The notes beneath the pieces are model-generated. The model ran no database searches, was not told the origin of the DNA, and saw nothing but the letters and a program-made list of their open reading frames with translations. Positions 19,981-27,699 of a stretch of 64,000 bases of DNA are shown here, piece by piece (the first letter of the stretch is position 1; each line of letters opens with the position of its first letter). The stretch comes from Alkaliphilus flagellatus (GTDB taxonomy: Bacteria; Bacillota; Clostridia; Peptostreptococcales; Natronincolaceae): contig NZ_JAHLQK010000002.1 in the NCBI RefSeq assembly GCF_018919215.1, forward strand, positions 1 through 64,000. The letters are read 5' to 3'. Made by a program: the position numbers and the translations under genes.

Positions 19981-20066
19981 CCGATAAAGGCAAATCTAGT
20001 GAAAGCTAGAGACGCAAAGCTAAAGGGCCTTCCTTAGAAATAAGATGGTAGCCAGTTACCGAAAGG
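19981..20066 (+). promoter_or_regulatory. c-di-GMP-I (GEMM) riboswitch
   Basis: The segment carries the GEMM hallmarks AAAGGCAAA, a GAAA tetraloop, GACGCAAAGC, GGGCCT and GGTAGCC..GTTACCG. The 3' strand of the aptamer runs straight into the ribosome site (GAAAGGGGAG) of the transglutaminase gene, so control is probably at translation. Upstream, 19696-19980 is AT-rich with a tandem ACAAATATTTAAA repeat near 19880-19906 and no convincing gene. Confidence 0.92.
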
Positions 20067-20075
20067 GGAGTTTTT

Positions 20076-20873
20076 ATGTTAAAGCTACGTAAAGTAATTT
20101 CTTTGTTAGTTATTATTTTATCAGTATACTCCACGGTAGTCTTTGCACAAGCTTCTACTCCAGGTATTGATAAAACCAAATTAGATGCTGGATTAGTAAG
20201 TATTAATTATGATCCTCAAAAACAAGTGACTACAAAAGTAATTATTAGTAAAGGTGATGTGAAATATACTTATAATCTAAAATCAAATAATAGTTTTCCA
20301 TTACAGTTTGGAGATGGAGAGTATACGATTTCTATTTTAGAAAATGTAGAAGGCAATAAATATAAGCTAGTAAAAAAAGAGGATGTTATTTTAGAATCAA
20401 CAAATAAAAACGAAGTATTTTTACAATCCATCCAAATGATTCACTGGCATAACGATATGGCTCCCATTAAAAAGGCTAGGGAATTAACTAAAAATGCTCA
20501 AAATGATAAAGATAAAGTTACTGCAATATATAATTATATTATAAACAATATTAGTTATGATAATAATAAAACAAACAACATTAGCACAGAATATATACCT
20601 TCTATAGAGGAAACATTAAAAGTATCCAAAGGAATATGCTATGATTATTCAGCCTTATTTGCGGCAATGCTTAGAAGTGTAGATGTTCCTACCAAACTAA
20701 TAATGGGACGTAAAAATGATATTGATACATACCATGCTTGGAATCAAGTATACTTAAAGGATACTAATGAATGGATTACTATAGATACTACTTATGATGC
20801 CGCTAAAAAAACAAAATCACCTAATTTAATGATTAAAAACGAAAAAGAATATTCTATAGAAAAACAATATTAA
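20076..20873 (+). CDS. secreted transglutaminase-like protein under c-di-GMP control
   Basis: 265 residues with a signal peptide (hydrophobic residues 7-24, likely cut at FAQA). The C-terminal half is a transglutaminase-core domain with the catalytic triad C188 (GICYDYS), H220 (YHAWNQVY) and D237 (TIDTTYD). Such domains act as cysteine proteases or crosslinkers. It is preceded by the c-di-GMP-I riboswitch and lies just after the cyclase and sortase genes. By analogy with c-di-GMP-regulated surface proteins it may trim or modify surface proteins, but the substrate is not visible from sequence. Confidence 0.85.
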   Translation: MLKLRKVISLLVIILSVYSTVVFAQASTPGIDKTKLDAGLVSINYDPQKQVTTKVIISKGDVKYTYNLKSNNSFPLQFGDGEYTISILENVEGNKYKLVKKEDVILESTNKNEVFLQSIQMIHWHNDMAPIKKARELTKNAQNDKDKVTAIYNYIINNISYDNNKTNNISTEYIPSIEETLKVSKGICYDYSALFAAMLRSVDVPTKLIMGRKNDIDTYHAWNQVYLKDTNEWITIDTTYDAAKKTKSPNLMIKNEKEYSIEKQY

Positions 20874-20913
20874 ATCCTATTATTATGTATAAAAATTAAT
20901 TGTATATAGAACT

Positions 20914-20951
20914 AAAGCAGTTGGCTTTTCTTTAAAGCTGACTGCTTTTTA
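20914..20951 (+). terminator. intrinsic terminator
   Basis: AAAGCAGTTGGCTTT pairs with AAAGCTGACTGCTTT (one G-U wobble), followed by TT. It ends the transglutaminase transcript. Confidence 0.88.
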
Positions 20952-21155
20952 ATTGATTCAATAATTATGTTTAATAACTTATAAACAACATATTCATTAT
21001 ATATAGTGTAGATATATATAATGAATATGAATAATAAGCAGTAATAACAAAGACCATTAAAAGAGCATATACTATTTGGATTTTTTGTTATTATTATACC
21101 ATTTATTAAGATAAAACCTACCTGTATAATAAATTGAGGCTGTGATTGTGATTAA

Positions 21156-21509
21156 AAACATAAATATCCAAATGATGTTGAAATGAAAATAATAAAAAAA
21201 CATCCTATTTATAGTGAAGAACTTCTTTTAAAGCAAGATTCTTTAAGCAAGTGTGCTGCAATAGTAAAATATCACCACGAAAAGTGGGATGATTCAGGAT
21301 GTCCTGAAGGGATAAAAGGGGATGGAATACCGTACTTAGCAAGGATATTAAGTATAGTAGATGTATATGATGCGCTTACTACAGATCAGCCTTACAGAGA
21401 AAAGAATTTTACCCAAGAAGAAGCTTTAGAAATCATCTTGAAAGGTAGGAGTAAACAATTTGATCCCAACTAGGTATCAATATTTATTAACTACTTCGAA
21501 CAAATAATA
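21156..21509 (+). pseudogene. HD-GYP domain fragment, broken
   Basis: Residues IIKKHP..SEELLL, VKYHHEKWDDSGCPEGIKGDGIP and IVDVYDALTTDQPYRE are the second half of an HD-GYP c-di-GMP phosphodiesterase. The catalytic HD half is missing upstream, and a TAG follows FDPN where the family continues. The same frame resumes after the stop (VSIFINYFE), so the stop is a late mutation. With the N-terminal half gone it cannot be an active enzyme. It is the only PDE-like sequence in this c-di-GMP region. Confidence 0.85.
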
Positions 21510-21570
21510 GGAAACGGTAATAAATATAAAGGTACTAAAACAAAATTTGATGTAGTAGGAGGTTATTGAC

Positions 21571-22584
21571 ATGATGGGAAAAACTCATCTTAAAATAGGG
21601 GTATTAAGCTATTGCATAATATTGACAATACCTTTATTTACAGTGATTCCATATGTAACTACAAGTGGAATTAGCCTGGTTCAAATTATTATAGCTGGGA
21701 TTGCTACACTTATGCCTGACGCAGATAGTCAACATAGTTATATAAATCGCTTAAATCCAGCTACTGGAGTAGCTAATAAGGCAATAGATACAGCCGAGAA
21801 TATATTAATTAAAGCTGTTACAATTGCATTTACAATAGGAATTGGCCTTTTGATTATAATTAGTCCTGGCAAGTTGATTCAAATGTTAATGGCCATGGGG
21901 ATTTCATCCAGTAAATCTAAAATACTTATTTATGGGATTGGGATATTGCTTTCCTTACTTGGACTCATAGGTGTTAAAGGCGAGCGAATTTTAAAAAGAA
22001 TACCCTTTGTTGGTAATATATATAAAAGCGTTATAAAAGGTATCAAGAAGGTAGCTACAGTGTTTAGAAAATATGCATTGATGTCAATTTATATAGGCGC
22101 GGGCATATGGATTATTTTTTACAACTTCAACAAGTATAATGATTTAAATTTATATTTAATAGGGCTAATTTTTATAGGCATAGCTATATTTCCACATCGG
22201 AGTTTTTTACATTCAATCGAAGGATTAGTTGCACTTACAATGGCAGTATCATATTTAAGCAATAAAATAGGATATCCCCAAGCTACACCAGCTTTTTTCA
22301 TCGGTTATTTTAGTCATCTTTATTTGGCTGATATATTTACAAAGGAAGGTATTCCATTATCTATATTGCCTAGAATATTGAAAAAGACTGGATTACACAC
22401 TTATTTAAGAAAGTCTAAGATATATATGATGATATATAGAATTTTAGATATTCGTTTAGTGGTTCCAGTAATGAGCACTGGAAGTAAAAAAGGTAACATT
22501 ATTGAAGCTAGTTATGTGTTAGCATTATTAGCCATACTTATCGTTTCTGTAGTAAGATATGATGTTGCGATCAGGTTCTTGTAA
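21571..22584 (+). CDS. YdjM-type membrane metal-dependent hydrolase (DUF457)
   Basis: 337 residues with AGGAGG before the ATG. It has about seven membrane helices and the family's conserved polar motifs: GKTHLKIG at the start, MPDADSQHS (about 50), FPHRSFLHS (about 210) and HLYLADIFTKEG (about 252). These His/Asp clusters define the DUF457/YdjM inner-membrane family annotated as metal-dependent hydrolases. The substrate is unknown. It stands alone, after the broken HD-GYP gene and before a small-peptide gene. Confidence 0.8.
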   Translation: MMGKTHLKIGVLSYCIILTIPLFTVIPYVTTSGISLVQIIIAGIATLMPDADSQHSYINRLNPATGVANKAIDTAENILIKAVTIAFTIGIGLLIIISPGKLIQMLMAMGISSSKSKILIYGIGILLSLLGLIGVKGERILKRIPFVGNIYKSVIKGIKKVATVFRKYALMSIYIGAGIWIIFYNFNKYNDLNLYLIGLIFIGIAIFPHRSFLHSIEGLVALTMAVSYLSNKIGYPQATPAFFIGYFSHLYLADIFTKEGIPLSILPRILKKTGLHTYLRKSKIYMMIYRILDIRLVVPVMSTGSKKGNIIEASYVLALLAILIVSVVRYDVAIRFL

Positions 22585-22691
22585 GGCATGAAATATGAAT
22601 TAGAAGGTAATAACGAAAAAAGAGAAGAACTAGAATAAAGCTATGATATAATAAACTTATCCTTCCAGGATCTAAGGGAGGTGAGTTATAA

Positions 22692-22796
22692 TTGTCACGA
22701 CGCACAGAAGAGAAAGAAGAGTACATAATAAAACTTATGACAGCAATCGCAGCCTTAATTACAGCATTAGCAGCATTAATAACCGCAATAAAGTAG
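22692..22796 (+). CDS. 34-residue hydrophobic peptide
   Basis: TTG start ten bases after a strong GGGAGGTGAG site. The product opens with a charged stretch (SRRTEEKEEY) and ends in an Ala/Leu/Ile repeat (AALITALAALITAIK), which would make one short membrane helix or amphipathic peptide. A good TATAAT-like box lies near 22648 and a strong terminator begins at the stop codon, so the transcription unit is about 150 bases. I do not recognise the family; size and layout are like small membrane-active peptides or toxins, but no antisense RNA is evident. Confidence 0.6.
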   Translation: MSRRTEEKEEYIIKLMTAIAALITALAALITAIK

Positions 22797-22826
22797 AAAA
22801 AGCAGGTGTTCGCAGCACCTGCTTTT
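22797..22826 (+). terminator. terminator of the small-peptide unit
   Basis: AAAAGCAGGTG pairs with CACCTGCTTTT around a small loop, with a T run. It begins directly after the peptide's stop codon. Confidence 0.9.
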
Positions 22827-22927
22827 TCTTTTGTTATAATTGTCCAACGCACATTTATCTTTTTACTTTGCTTATTTATAATATACCACATTTGCCAAGA
22901 CTTATGCAATAATTTAAGCAAATTTAC

Positions 22928-23054
22928 TGTTAGTTCTCATAAAGTTTGGAAAAAAATATTCTTATTAATTAGATTTCTCATATGTTTATCTCAAATAGTT
23001 TGAGTTCTAAACTTAAAAAGTTAGAAAAAAATTACTAAATCTCAAATAGTTTGA
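22928..23054 (+). repeat. left end of an apparent Tn7-like element (spaced transposase-site repeats)
   Basis: Starting with TGT at 22928, a core like CTCAAATAGTTTGA recurs: terminal copy CTCATAAAGTTTGG (22936-22949), CTCATATGTTTATC (22977-22990), then 22990-23003, CTTAAAAAGTTAGA (23012-23025) and 23041-23054. The same motif occurs in inverted orientation at 25218-25281. Tn7-like elements carry spaced TnsB sites at one end and packed ones at the other, exactly this picture. The rest of 22827-23393 is AT-rich with no gene. Confidence 0.55.
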
Positions 23055-23393
23055 ACTATTTAAGCTTATATTTTTAGAAATTTTTCAGCTATTCTAGAAG
23101 TACTTTTTCTTCTAATTAATATAAATACTTATTTTTACCTACTATTTTTAAGTAACAACTTTATACACACTTAACTCTATTTTTCAATATAGAAAGTGTG
23201 ATTTACATTTATATACTGTTAAATAGCTTTTCTAGCCTCAAAATAACTAAAATTTCTATCTTAATCAATTTTCCACAAATCAATAATATTTATATCTTTA
23301 CTATCAGTCTTGCGTACTCACCCTTGCATATCCAAATTTCAAGGTAAATTCCCCCTTTCATCATACATTCACTATACCAAAAGGGGGTTTGAA

Positions 23394-23540
23394 ATGTGTA
23401 TATTGGTAGATACATTTTGGTTATATTTTTGGTTATGTATTTTAGTAGATTTTGAGTTTTTTAGAGAGTCTCCTTTTCTGAAACCAAAAACGGTCGTTTC
23501 AGGTAAATCTCATGATGAAGTTTATGGATATTTATGTTAA
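23394..23540 (+). CDS. doubtful 48-residue ORF inside the Tn7-like element
   Basis: The ATG follows AAGGGGG. The first half is hydrophobic (FWLYFWLCILV) and the end reads SGKSHDEVYGYLC. The ribosome site lies in a hairpin (CCCCCTTT at 23351-23358 with AAAGGGGG at 23380-23387). I do not recognise it; it may be a small membrane peptide or non-coding. Low confidence. Confidence 0.25.
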   Translation: MCILVDTFWLYFWLCILVDFEFFRESPFLKPKTVVSGKSHDEVYGYLC

Positions 23541-23661
23541 TATGGAGAAGAGATTGTGAAAAGGTACACTTAAACTAAATGTGCAGGTTAGTTGAAGAAG
23601 GAATAATTCTCAGTAATGTAGAATCTATTAAATATTAAACAAGTATTTAAAGGAGAATTTT

Positions 23662-24696
23662 ATGAAAATTAAATATCCAACATCCCTAAAGCCAGACAGT
23701 TTAATAGGTGTAACTGCTCCCTCAAGTGGCGTTGAAGAAACATTACATATACTTGTAGATGAAGCAAAGCTACAAGTAGAGAAAAAGGGTTTTAAAGTCT
23801 TAATCGGCGAAACTGTACTAACTCAACACAAAGGGAGAAGTGCTTCTAAAGAAAAAAGAGTAGAAGAATTAATGGATTTTCTTCAAGATCATAGTATTAG
23901 TGTAATAATGCCTCCTTGGGGAGGTAGTTTTGCAATGGAAATCTTACCATTTATCGATTGGGATAAACTAAAAGAATTGAATCCGAAATGGATATTAGGT
24001 TACTCAGATATAAGTACATTAATTTTTGCTTACACTACAATAACGGGTCATGCTTCTGCTCATGGTGTAAATTTCACTGAACTATCAGCTCCTGAATGGG
24101 ATGGGCTATCTAGTATGTGGATAGATGTACTCAGTTGTAATGAAAATGAAGAAATTACACAATACTCATCTGAAAAATATCAATCCAGTTGGGATAAGGT
24201 GTATTCAAATCCTGCTAAAGGATTTTATCTCGATTCACAAACTGAATGGAAAACTTTAAACAAAGAAGATGAAGTGACATTTTCAGGGAGATTGATTGGA
24301 GGATGTGTAAATAGTTTACAAGTTTTGGTGGGCACTCCATTTGATAATGTTAATAATTTTGTGAATCAATACTGTCATGAAGAAGGTGTCATTTGGTATC
24401 TTGAAACGGTTGGAATGGATGCAGCAGAAATTTATAGAGCTTTATGGCAAATGAAACAAAATCATTGGTTTTCCAATATTAAAGGTGTGCTTTTTGGACG
24501 AACGAGTGGATATAAAGATATAGGTGATTTTACATTAACTGATGCCTTGAAGGATGTTTTTGAAAGTTTTAATATCCCTGTTATTCTAGATGCTGATGTT
24601 GGTCATACACCCCCACAAAATATTTTGGTGAATGGTGCATATACGACAGTAAAATATAGTAATGGTAAGGGTTCCATCATAATGAAATATATTTAG
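23662..24696 (+). CDS. S66 family serine peptidase (LD-carboxypeptidase / MccF-like)
   Basis: 344 residues, full length for the family, with AGGAG before the ATG. The catalytic triad is visible: nucleophile S115 in ILGYSDIS, E248 in WYLETVG and H315 in DVGHTPPQ. S66 enzymes are either LD-carboxypeptidases trimming peptidoglycan tetrapeptides or MccF-type immunity enzymes that cut peptide-nucleotide antibiotics such as microcin C. No signal peptide is present, so it acts in the cytoplasm. It is the only full-length gene between the Tn7-like end repeats and so looks like cargo; that setting mildly favours a self-immunity role, but the sequence alone does not decide. Confidence 0.88.
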   Translation: MKIKYPTSLKPDSLIGVTAPSSGVEETLHILVDEAKLQVEKKGFKVLIGETVLTQHKGRSASKEKRVEELMDFLQDHSISVIMPPWGGSFAMEILPFIDWDKLKELNPKWILGYSDISTLIFAYTTITGHASAHGVNFTELSAPEWDGLSSMWIDVLSCNENEEITQYSSEKYQSSWDKVYSNPAKGFYLDSQTEWKTLNKEDEVTFSGRLIGGCVNSLQVLVGTPFDNVNNFVNQYCHEEGVIWYLETVGMDAAEIYRALWQMKQNHWFSNIKGVLFGRTSGYKDIGDFTLTDALKDVFESFNIPVILDADVGHTPPQNILVNGAYTTVKYSNGKGSIIMKYI

Positions 24697-24766
24697 ATAC
24701 AGAGAGGAAAATAGATGGTTTATTGCTTATTAAAGTAACGGATGCTTTAGCTTAACAAGCCAAATT

Positions 24767-24805
24767 AAAAAGTCGGTTTCTTAGTGTTAGGAATTCGACT
24801 TTTTT
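24767..24805. terminator. bidirectional terminator between the peptidase and tniQ fragment
   Basis: AAAAGTCG pairs with CGACTTTT across a 20-base loop, with A and T runs on both sides. It could stop both the plus-strand peptidase transcript and the minus-strand tniQ fragment, whose stop codon overlaps it. Confidence 0.6.
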
Positions 24806-25127
24806 AGGTTAGAATTTGCTTAGCGTATAATATCTGCGTTTTGTCGTTAGGACCCCTTATAATACCTTCCTTAGTATTAGATATATTATCTGAATTATAT
24901 CTATTATATGTTAATACATCATCATAATTAAGAGAAATTGCTTGAGAAATCATTTTAAGACGTTTAGCAGCAGTTACAGAGTTGATTCTATTCTTATATT
25001 TTACTTCCTTATACTTCAACTCTTTTAATATCCATTCAACTGGACATGAATTCAGATTGGATAGTCTGTATATATAGCTTAATAAGCTTTCATCATCAAG
25101 AGGAACAGGATAACGCAAAAATTTCAT
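24804..25127 (-). pseudogene. tniQ: tniQ N-terminal fragment (transposon target-selection protein)
   Basis: 107 residues. The start (RYPVPLDDESLLSYIYRLSN, then CPVEWILKEL) is the hallmark N-terminus of TniQ/TnsD, which choose insertion sites for Tn7-like and Tn5053-like transposons. Family members are several hundred residues long; here only the first part remains, without the zinc-finger region, so it is a remnant or a very short variant. It has a good ribosome site (AGGAGAG). It begins about 150 bases inside the packed end repeats and is transcribed inward, as transposition genes are in Tn7. No tnsA, tnsB or tnsC remains. Confidence 0.75.
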
Positions 25128-25150
25128 TTTATCGCTCTCCTTAAATATAG

Positions 25151-25187
25151 AAAATGAGAATAACCGTTAAAAGTTATTCTCATTTTT
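25151..25187. terminator. strong hairpin, probable terminator near the Tn7-like right end
   Basis: AAAATGAGAATAAC pairs perfectly with GTTATTCTCATTTT around 8 bases, with TTT after it on the plus strand. It lies between the tniQ start and the end repeats and could shield the element from outside transcription. Confidence 0.6.
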
Positions 25188-25217
25188 GTCTTTTCATATT
25201 TTGCAAAATAACCTTTT

Positions 25218-25281
25218 CAATATTTTCGAGATAGTTTTTCAAACTTTTTGAGAATTTTTTCAATCTTTTTGAGAAACGACA
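25218..25281 (-). repeat. right end of an apparent Tn7-like element (packed repeats)
   Basis: Read on the minus strand from 25281: TGTCGTTT, then CTCAAAAAGATTGA (25274-25261), CTCAAAAAGTTTGA (25253-25240) and CTCGAAAATATTGA (25231-25218), at 21-22 base steps. These match the left-end repeats at 22928-23054 in inverted orientation, and both ends begin TGT. The flanking 5-mers (TTTAC left, TTTTT right) do not match as a target duplication. Confidence 0.55.
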
Positions 25282-25390
25282 TTTTTTATTTCTATTCATA
25301 AATTACACACATTAAAACTGGGAACACAATTCTTTTATAGTATTTTATCGGTTATTCTGACTTTGCTATATAGAGAGGAATACAATTAGC

Positions 25391-25445
25391 ATTAGTCTAA
25401 AATTCGAACTTACATTTAATAGATGAGTATAAATTTTAGACTAAT
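25391..25445. repeat. 14-bp inverted repeat in an otherwise gene-free stretch
   Basis: ATTAGTCTAAAATT (25391-25404) and AATTTTAGACTAAT (25432-25445) are perfect inverted arms 27 bases apart. They lie before the broken recombinase and could be a recombinase or regulator site, or a weak terminator. The rest of 25282-25605 shows no gene. Confidence 0.45.
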
Positions 25446-25605
25446 ACAGAAAGTAGTACTTCATTAGATATTATTCTATTAGGCAGGATATAAATTCGGC
25501 AGCTATAGGTAAATTAGATCCACTATATTTAAAGTTTTTTCATTAATTTATTCCCAATACCAATTCAAAGACAATCCAGTCCCTTTAGCATATGATGATA
25601 TCTAA

Positions 25606-25767
25606 AATAGAACTAATTTATCCAGGGCAAGCGTGGCCAATGCTATTAGGTTTTTAGTTAGACATAATTACATTACCAGGATACAAGGACCAGATAAAAT
25701 TTACAGTTATGCTGTTTTAAACGATAATATAGACAAATTATTAGAAGGTAAAAGAGATGTACCTTAA
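25606..25767 (+). pseudogene. winged-helix DNA-binding gene remnant
   Basis: An open frame without a start reads NLSRASVANAIRFLVRHNYI, then GPDKIYSYAVLN and LLEGKRDVP before TAA. This is the recognition helix and wing of a winged-helix domain. The frame is closed by a stop (25603-25605) just upstream, so the N-terminal part is lost. It overlaps the start of the recombinase gene by 11 bases, as in an old operon. Confidence 0.6.
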
Positions 25768-26635
25768 AGAATTTAGAGAAGAACTATTAAAACAAGATCT
25801 ATCTATGAATACAATTGATGGTTATACCAGGAATATAAAAGGTTTTATAGACCTCTATAAGGAGCCTACAGGTGAGAATTTTAATCCGATGGAAATTATT
25901 GAGCTAGACATTAGGACATTTAAAGATTATCTGCAGAACACAAAGAGACAACATTCAAGAACCATAAATCGTAAATTGACAGCTTTAAGAAAATATTTTG
26001 AGTTTCTTGCTGCCAAAGATATAATATAAAAAAGTCCCGCCAATACAACTAAGCTAATGGAATATCAAAGAAAAAGAATTGTAGATATTATAGAGGACAA
26101 TGATTTATATAAAACCAGGATAAAAGTTTATAGCGAAGACAATAAAAGAGATATTGCTATTTTCGAAATCTTTAATAACACCGGAGTAAGGGTTTCGGAG
26201 CTCTGTAGTATTCACATTGAAGATGTGAAATTTACGGATGGACAGAAAAAGGCTACTCTTGTTGTGTATGTAGGCAAGGGTAGAAGATATAGAGAAGTAC
26301 CATTAAATAATGATGCTAGAAAAGCAATTATAGAGTACTTAGCAGTAAGGCCTATTAGTGGAGAGCCTTTTTTATTCATTGGAGAAAGGGGTCCACTTAC
26401 TAGAAATGGAGTATATAGAATTCTAAATAAATATGCTTACCATGCGAAAATAGAGAGTCTTCATCCACATATGCTTCGCCATAAGTTTGCTCATAGGCTA
26501 ATTAATAATGGAGTACCAGAATCTACTGTAGGAGAACTTTTAGGACATCAAGATCCTAATTCAACAAGAGTTTATACAAGCCCTACTCAAAAAGATAAGG
26601 AAAGAGCAGTAGAATCTATTAATTCACTAGACTAG
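25757..26635 (+). pseudogene. tyrosine recombinase (XerC/D-like), split by one stop codon
   Basis: Translated through, this is a 292-residue recombinase. Residues 1-90 are the SAM-like arm-binding domain (STIN..YTRNIKGFIDLYK; RTINRKLTALRKYFEFL), then TAA at 26027-26029, then in the same frame the catalytic domain. That domain keeps R (NTGVRVSEL), K in the beta-hairpin, HMLRHKFA, GHQDP and the nucleophile Tyr (TRVYTSP). A single base change from GAA or CAA to TAA would explain the break. It lies among other remnants of mobile DNA, so it is probably a dead integrase; stop-codon read-through is not indicated by any element I can see. Confidence 0.85.
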
Positions 26636-26660
26636 GATTTAACTTAATATGAGATCCCTT

Positions 26661-26768
26661 ATGATAAAGTACGTCTGTCCAAAATGTAGAACGATAATAA
26701 GAGCTACAAAGGATGTAAATGTAGTATATGGAGATTATGACGAACCTTTTGAAAAGCAAGAGAAATAA
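26661..26768 (+). CDS. 35-residue single-CxxC zinc-knuckle peptide
   Basis: ATG start; the product begins MIKYVCPKCRTIIRATKD and continues acidic. One CxxC pair is half a zinc ribbon, so it may bind metal as a dimer or be a fragment. The ribosome site is weak. It follows the broken recombinase and precedes a terminator. I do not recognise the family. Confidence 0.4.
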   Translation: MIKYVCPKCRTIIRATKDVNVVYGDYDEPFEKQEK

Positions 26769-26787
26769 TACTGTAGTAATTACAATG

Positions 26788-26828
26788 AATAATAGGTGGA
26801 GATATTAACACTCTGTCTATTATTTTTT
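26788..26828 (+). terminator. intrinsic terminator
   Basis: AATAATAG pairs with CTATTATT, with inner TGGAG/CTCTG pairing, followed by TTTTT. It closes the recombinase/zinc-peptide unit. The stretch 26829-27044 shows no gene. Confidence 0.7.
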
Positions 26829-27044
26829 TATGCCCTAATGCAAAAGGGTACGTATAGTATACGAGTCGAATTTTAAGGATCTATAAGTTTATTTAAGAGT
26901 TTTAGAAGATTAAGTTACATTTACATATCAACCATTTTTTCTAACTTTAGATCTACTCCCCTTAATTTGTAAGTATTTTTATTTACACATGTCAACAAGC
27001 ATCAGTATTAGCAAGATTCGATAAAACAAGACATTTTATGTCCG

Positions 27045-27072
27045 TTTACAAATTCCACTATAAACTCGCTTG
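27045..27072 (+). promoter_or_regulatory. UviA-type promoter, copy 1
   Basis: TTTACA (27045-27050), 15 bases, TCGCTTG (27066-27072). An identical pair with identical spacing stands before the gene at 27700. TTTACA is the -35 used by the TcdR/UviA/BotR group of clostridial sigma factors. It precedes the truncated uviA-like gene, consistent with former self-activation. Confidence 0.6.
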
Positions 27073-27117
27073 AAATTAATATAGGCTGGGGTTTATTTAC
27101 AAAAAAGGGGGGTTTGT

Positions 27118-27417
27118 ATGGAATTATACCACTTATTGATAAGAGCTAAAAATAATGATGAGGATGCTATCTATGAGATAATAAAAGACTTTGATGCTAC
27201 CATAAAAAAGCTTAGTAATAGTTTATATTATGAGGAAGCGGAAACTGATTTGATTATTGAACTTCTAAAATTCATACGAAACATTGATATGAAAAAGTTT
27301 AAGAATTCAACTCACAAGCAAATAGCCAAGTATATACACATGCATCTGAGAAAAAGAACCCTAGATTTACTTAAGAAGAAAGAGAGCTTAAATATCAAAA
27401 CATTATATCTAATTTAA
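27118..27417 (+). pseudogene. uviA: truncated UviA/TcdR-type sigma factor (region 2 only)
   Basis: 99 residues with GGGGGG before the ATG. The sequence LYHLLIRAKNNDEDAIYEII, then EEAETDLIIELLKFIRNI and IAKYIHMHLRKRTLDLLKKK, matches region 2 of the UviA/TcdR group, which drives bacteriocin and toxin genes in clostridia. The family is about 180 residues long; region 4, which reads the -35 box, is missing. Immediately at the break the DNA continues in another frame as the tail of a UviB-like protein, so a deletion joined the two genes. It is unlikely to work as a sigma factor. Confidence 0.75.
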
Positions 27418-27497
27418 CTGAAAAGCTAAATTTGGTAGAAGAGATCAAAGAAGATGTATTAGAAATAAAAAAGTTTGTATTCACAGAGAAAACTTAA
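27378..27497 (+). pseudogene. uviB: tail of a UviB/BhlA-type holin-like protein
   Basis: In the frame starting at 27378 the DNA reads ERELKYQNIISNLTEKLNLV, then EEIKEDVLEIKKFVF, ending TAA at 27495. This is the charged coiled tail typical of UviB/BhlA holin-like proteins, which normally start with a membrane helix that is absent here. It overlaps the 3' end of the sigma-like gene in another frame, marking the deletion junction. Confidence 0.7.
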
Positions 27498-27560
27498 AAC
27501 TTCAATGTAGTGACATTTTTACTAAAAATAGAAAAAATAAAAATTTTTATTCAAGAGTGG

Positions 27561-27588
27561 TTTACATTTTGCCCCTAAAGGTCGCTTG
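27561..27588 (+). promoter_or_regulatory. UviA-type promoter, copy 2
   Basis: TTTACA (27561-27566), 15 bases, TCGCTTG (27582-27588), the same as copy 1 at 27045-27072. It lies 112 bases before the gene at 27700, marking that gene as a former member of the sigma factor's regulon. Confidence 0.6.
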
Positions 27589-27699
27589 TATATAGTGAGA
27601 AGGAAATAACCGGTTAAGAATTCTCAATAGATATTAGGCCACAAAAAAATAATGAATCAAGTATCAAAAATAAAGTAGAGAGAAAAGGGGAGATTTCAT

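Noticed and set aside
22928-25281. CRISPR array from the repeated 14-17 base motifs
   Set aside because: Too few, too short and inverted between the two ends; spacing fits transposase sites, not spacers, and no cas gene is present.
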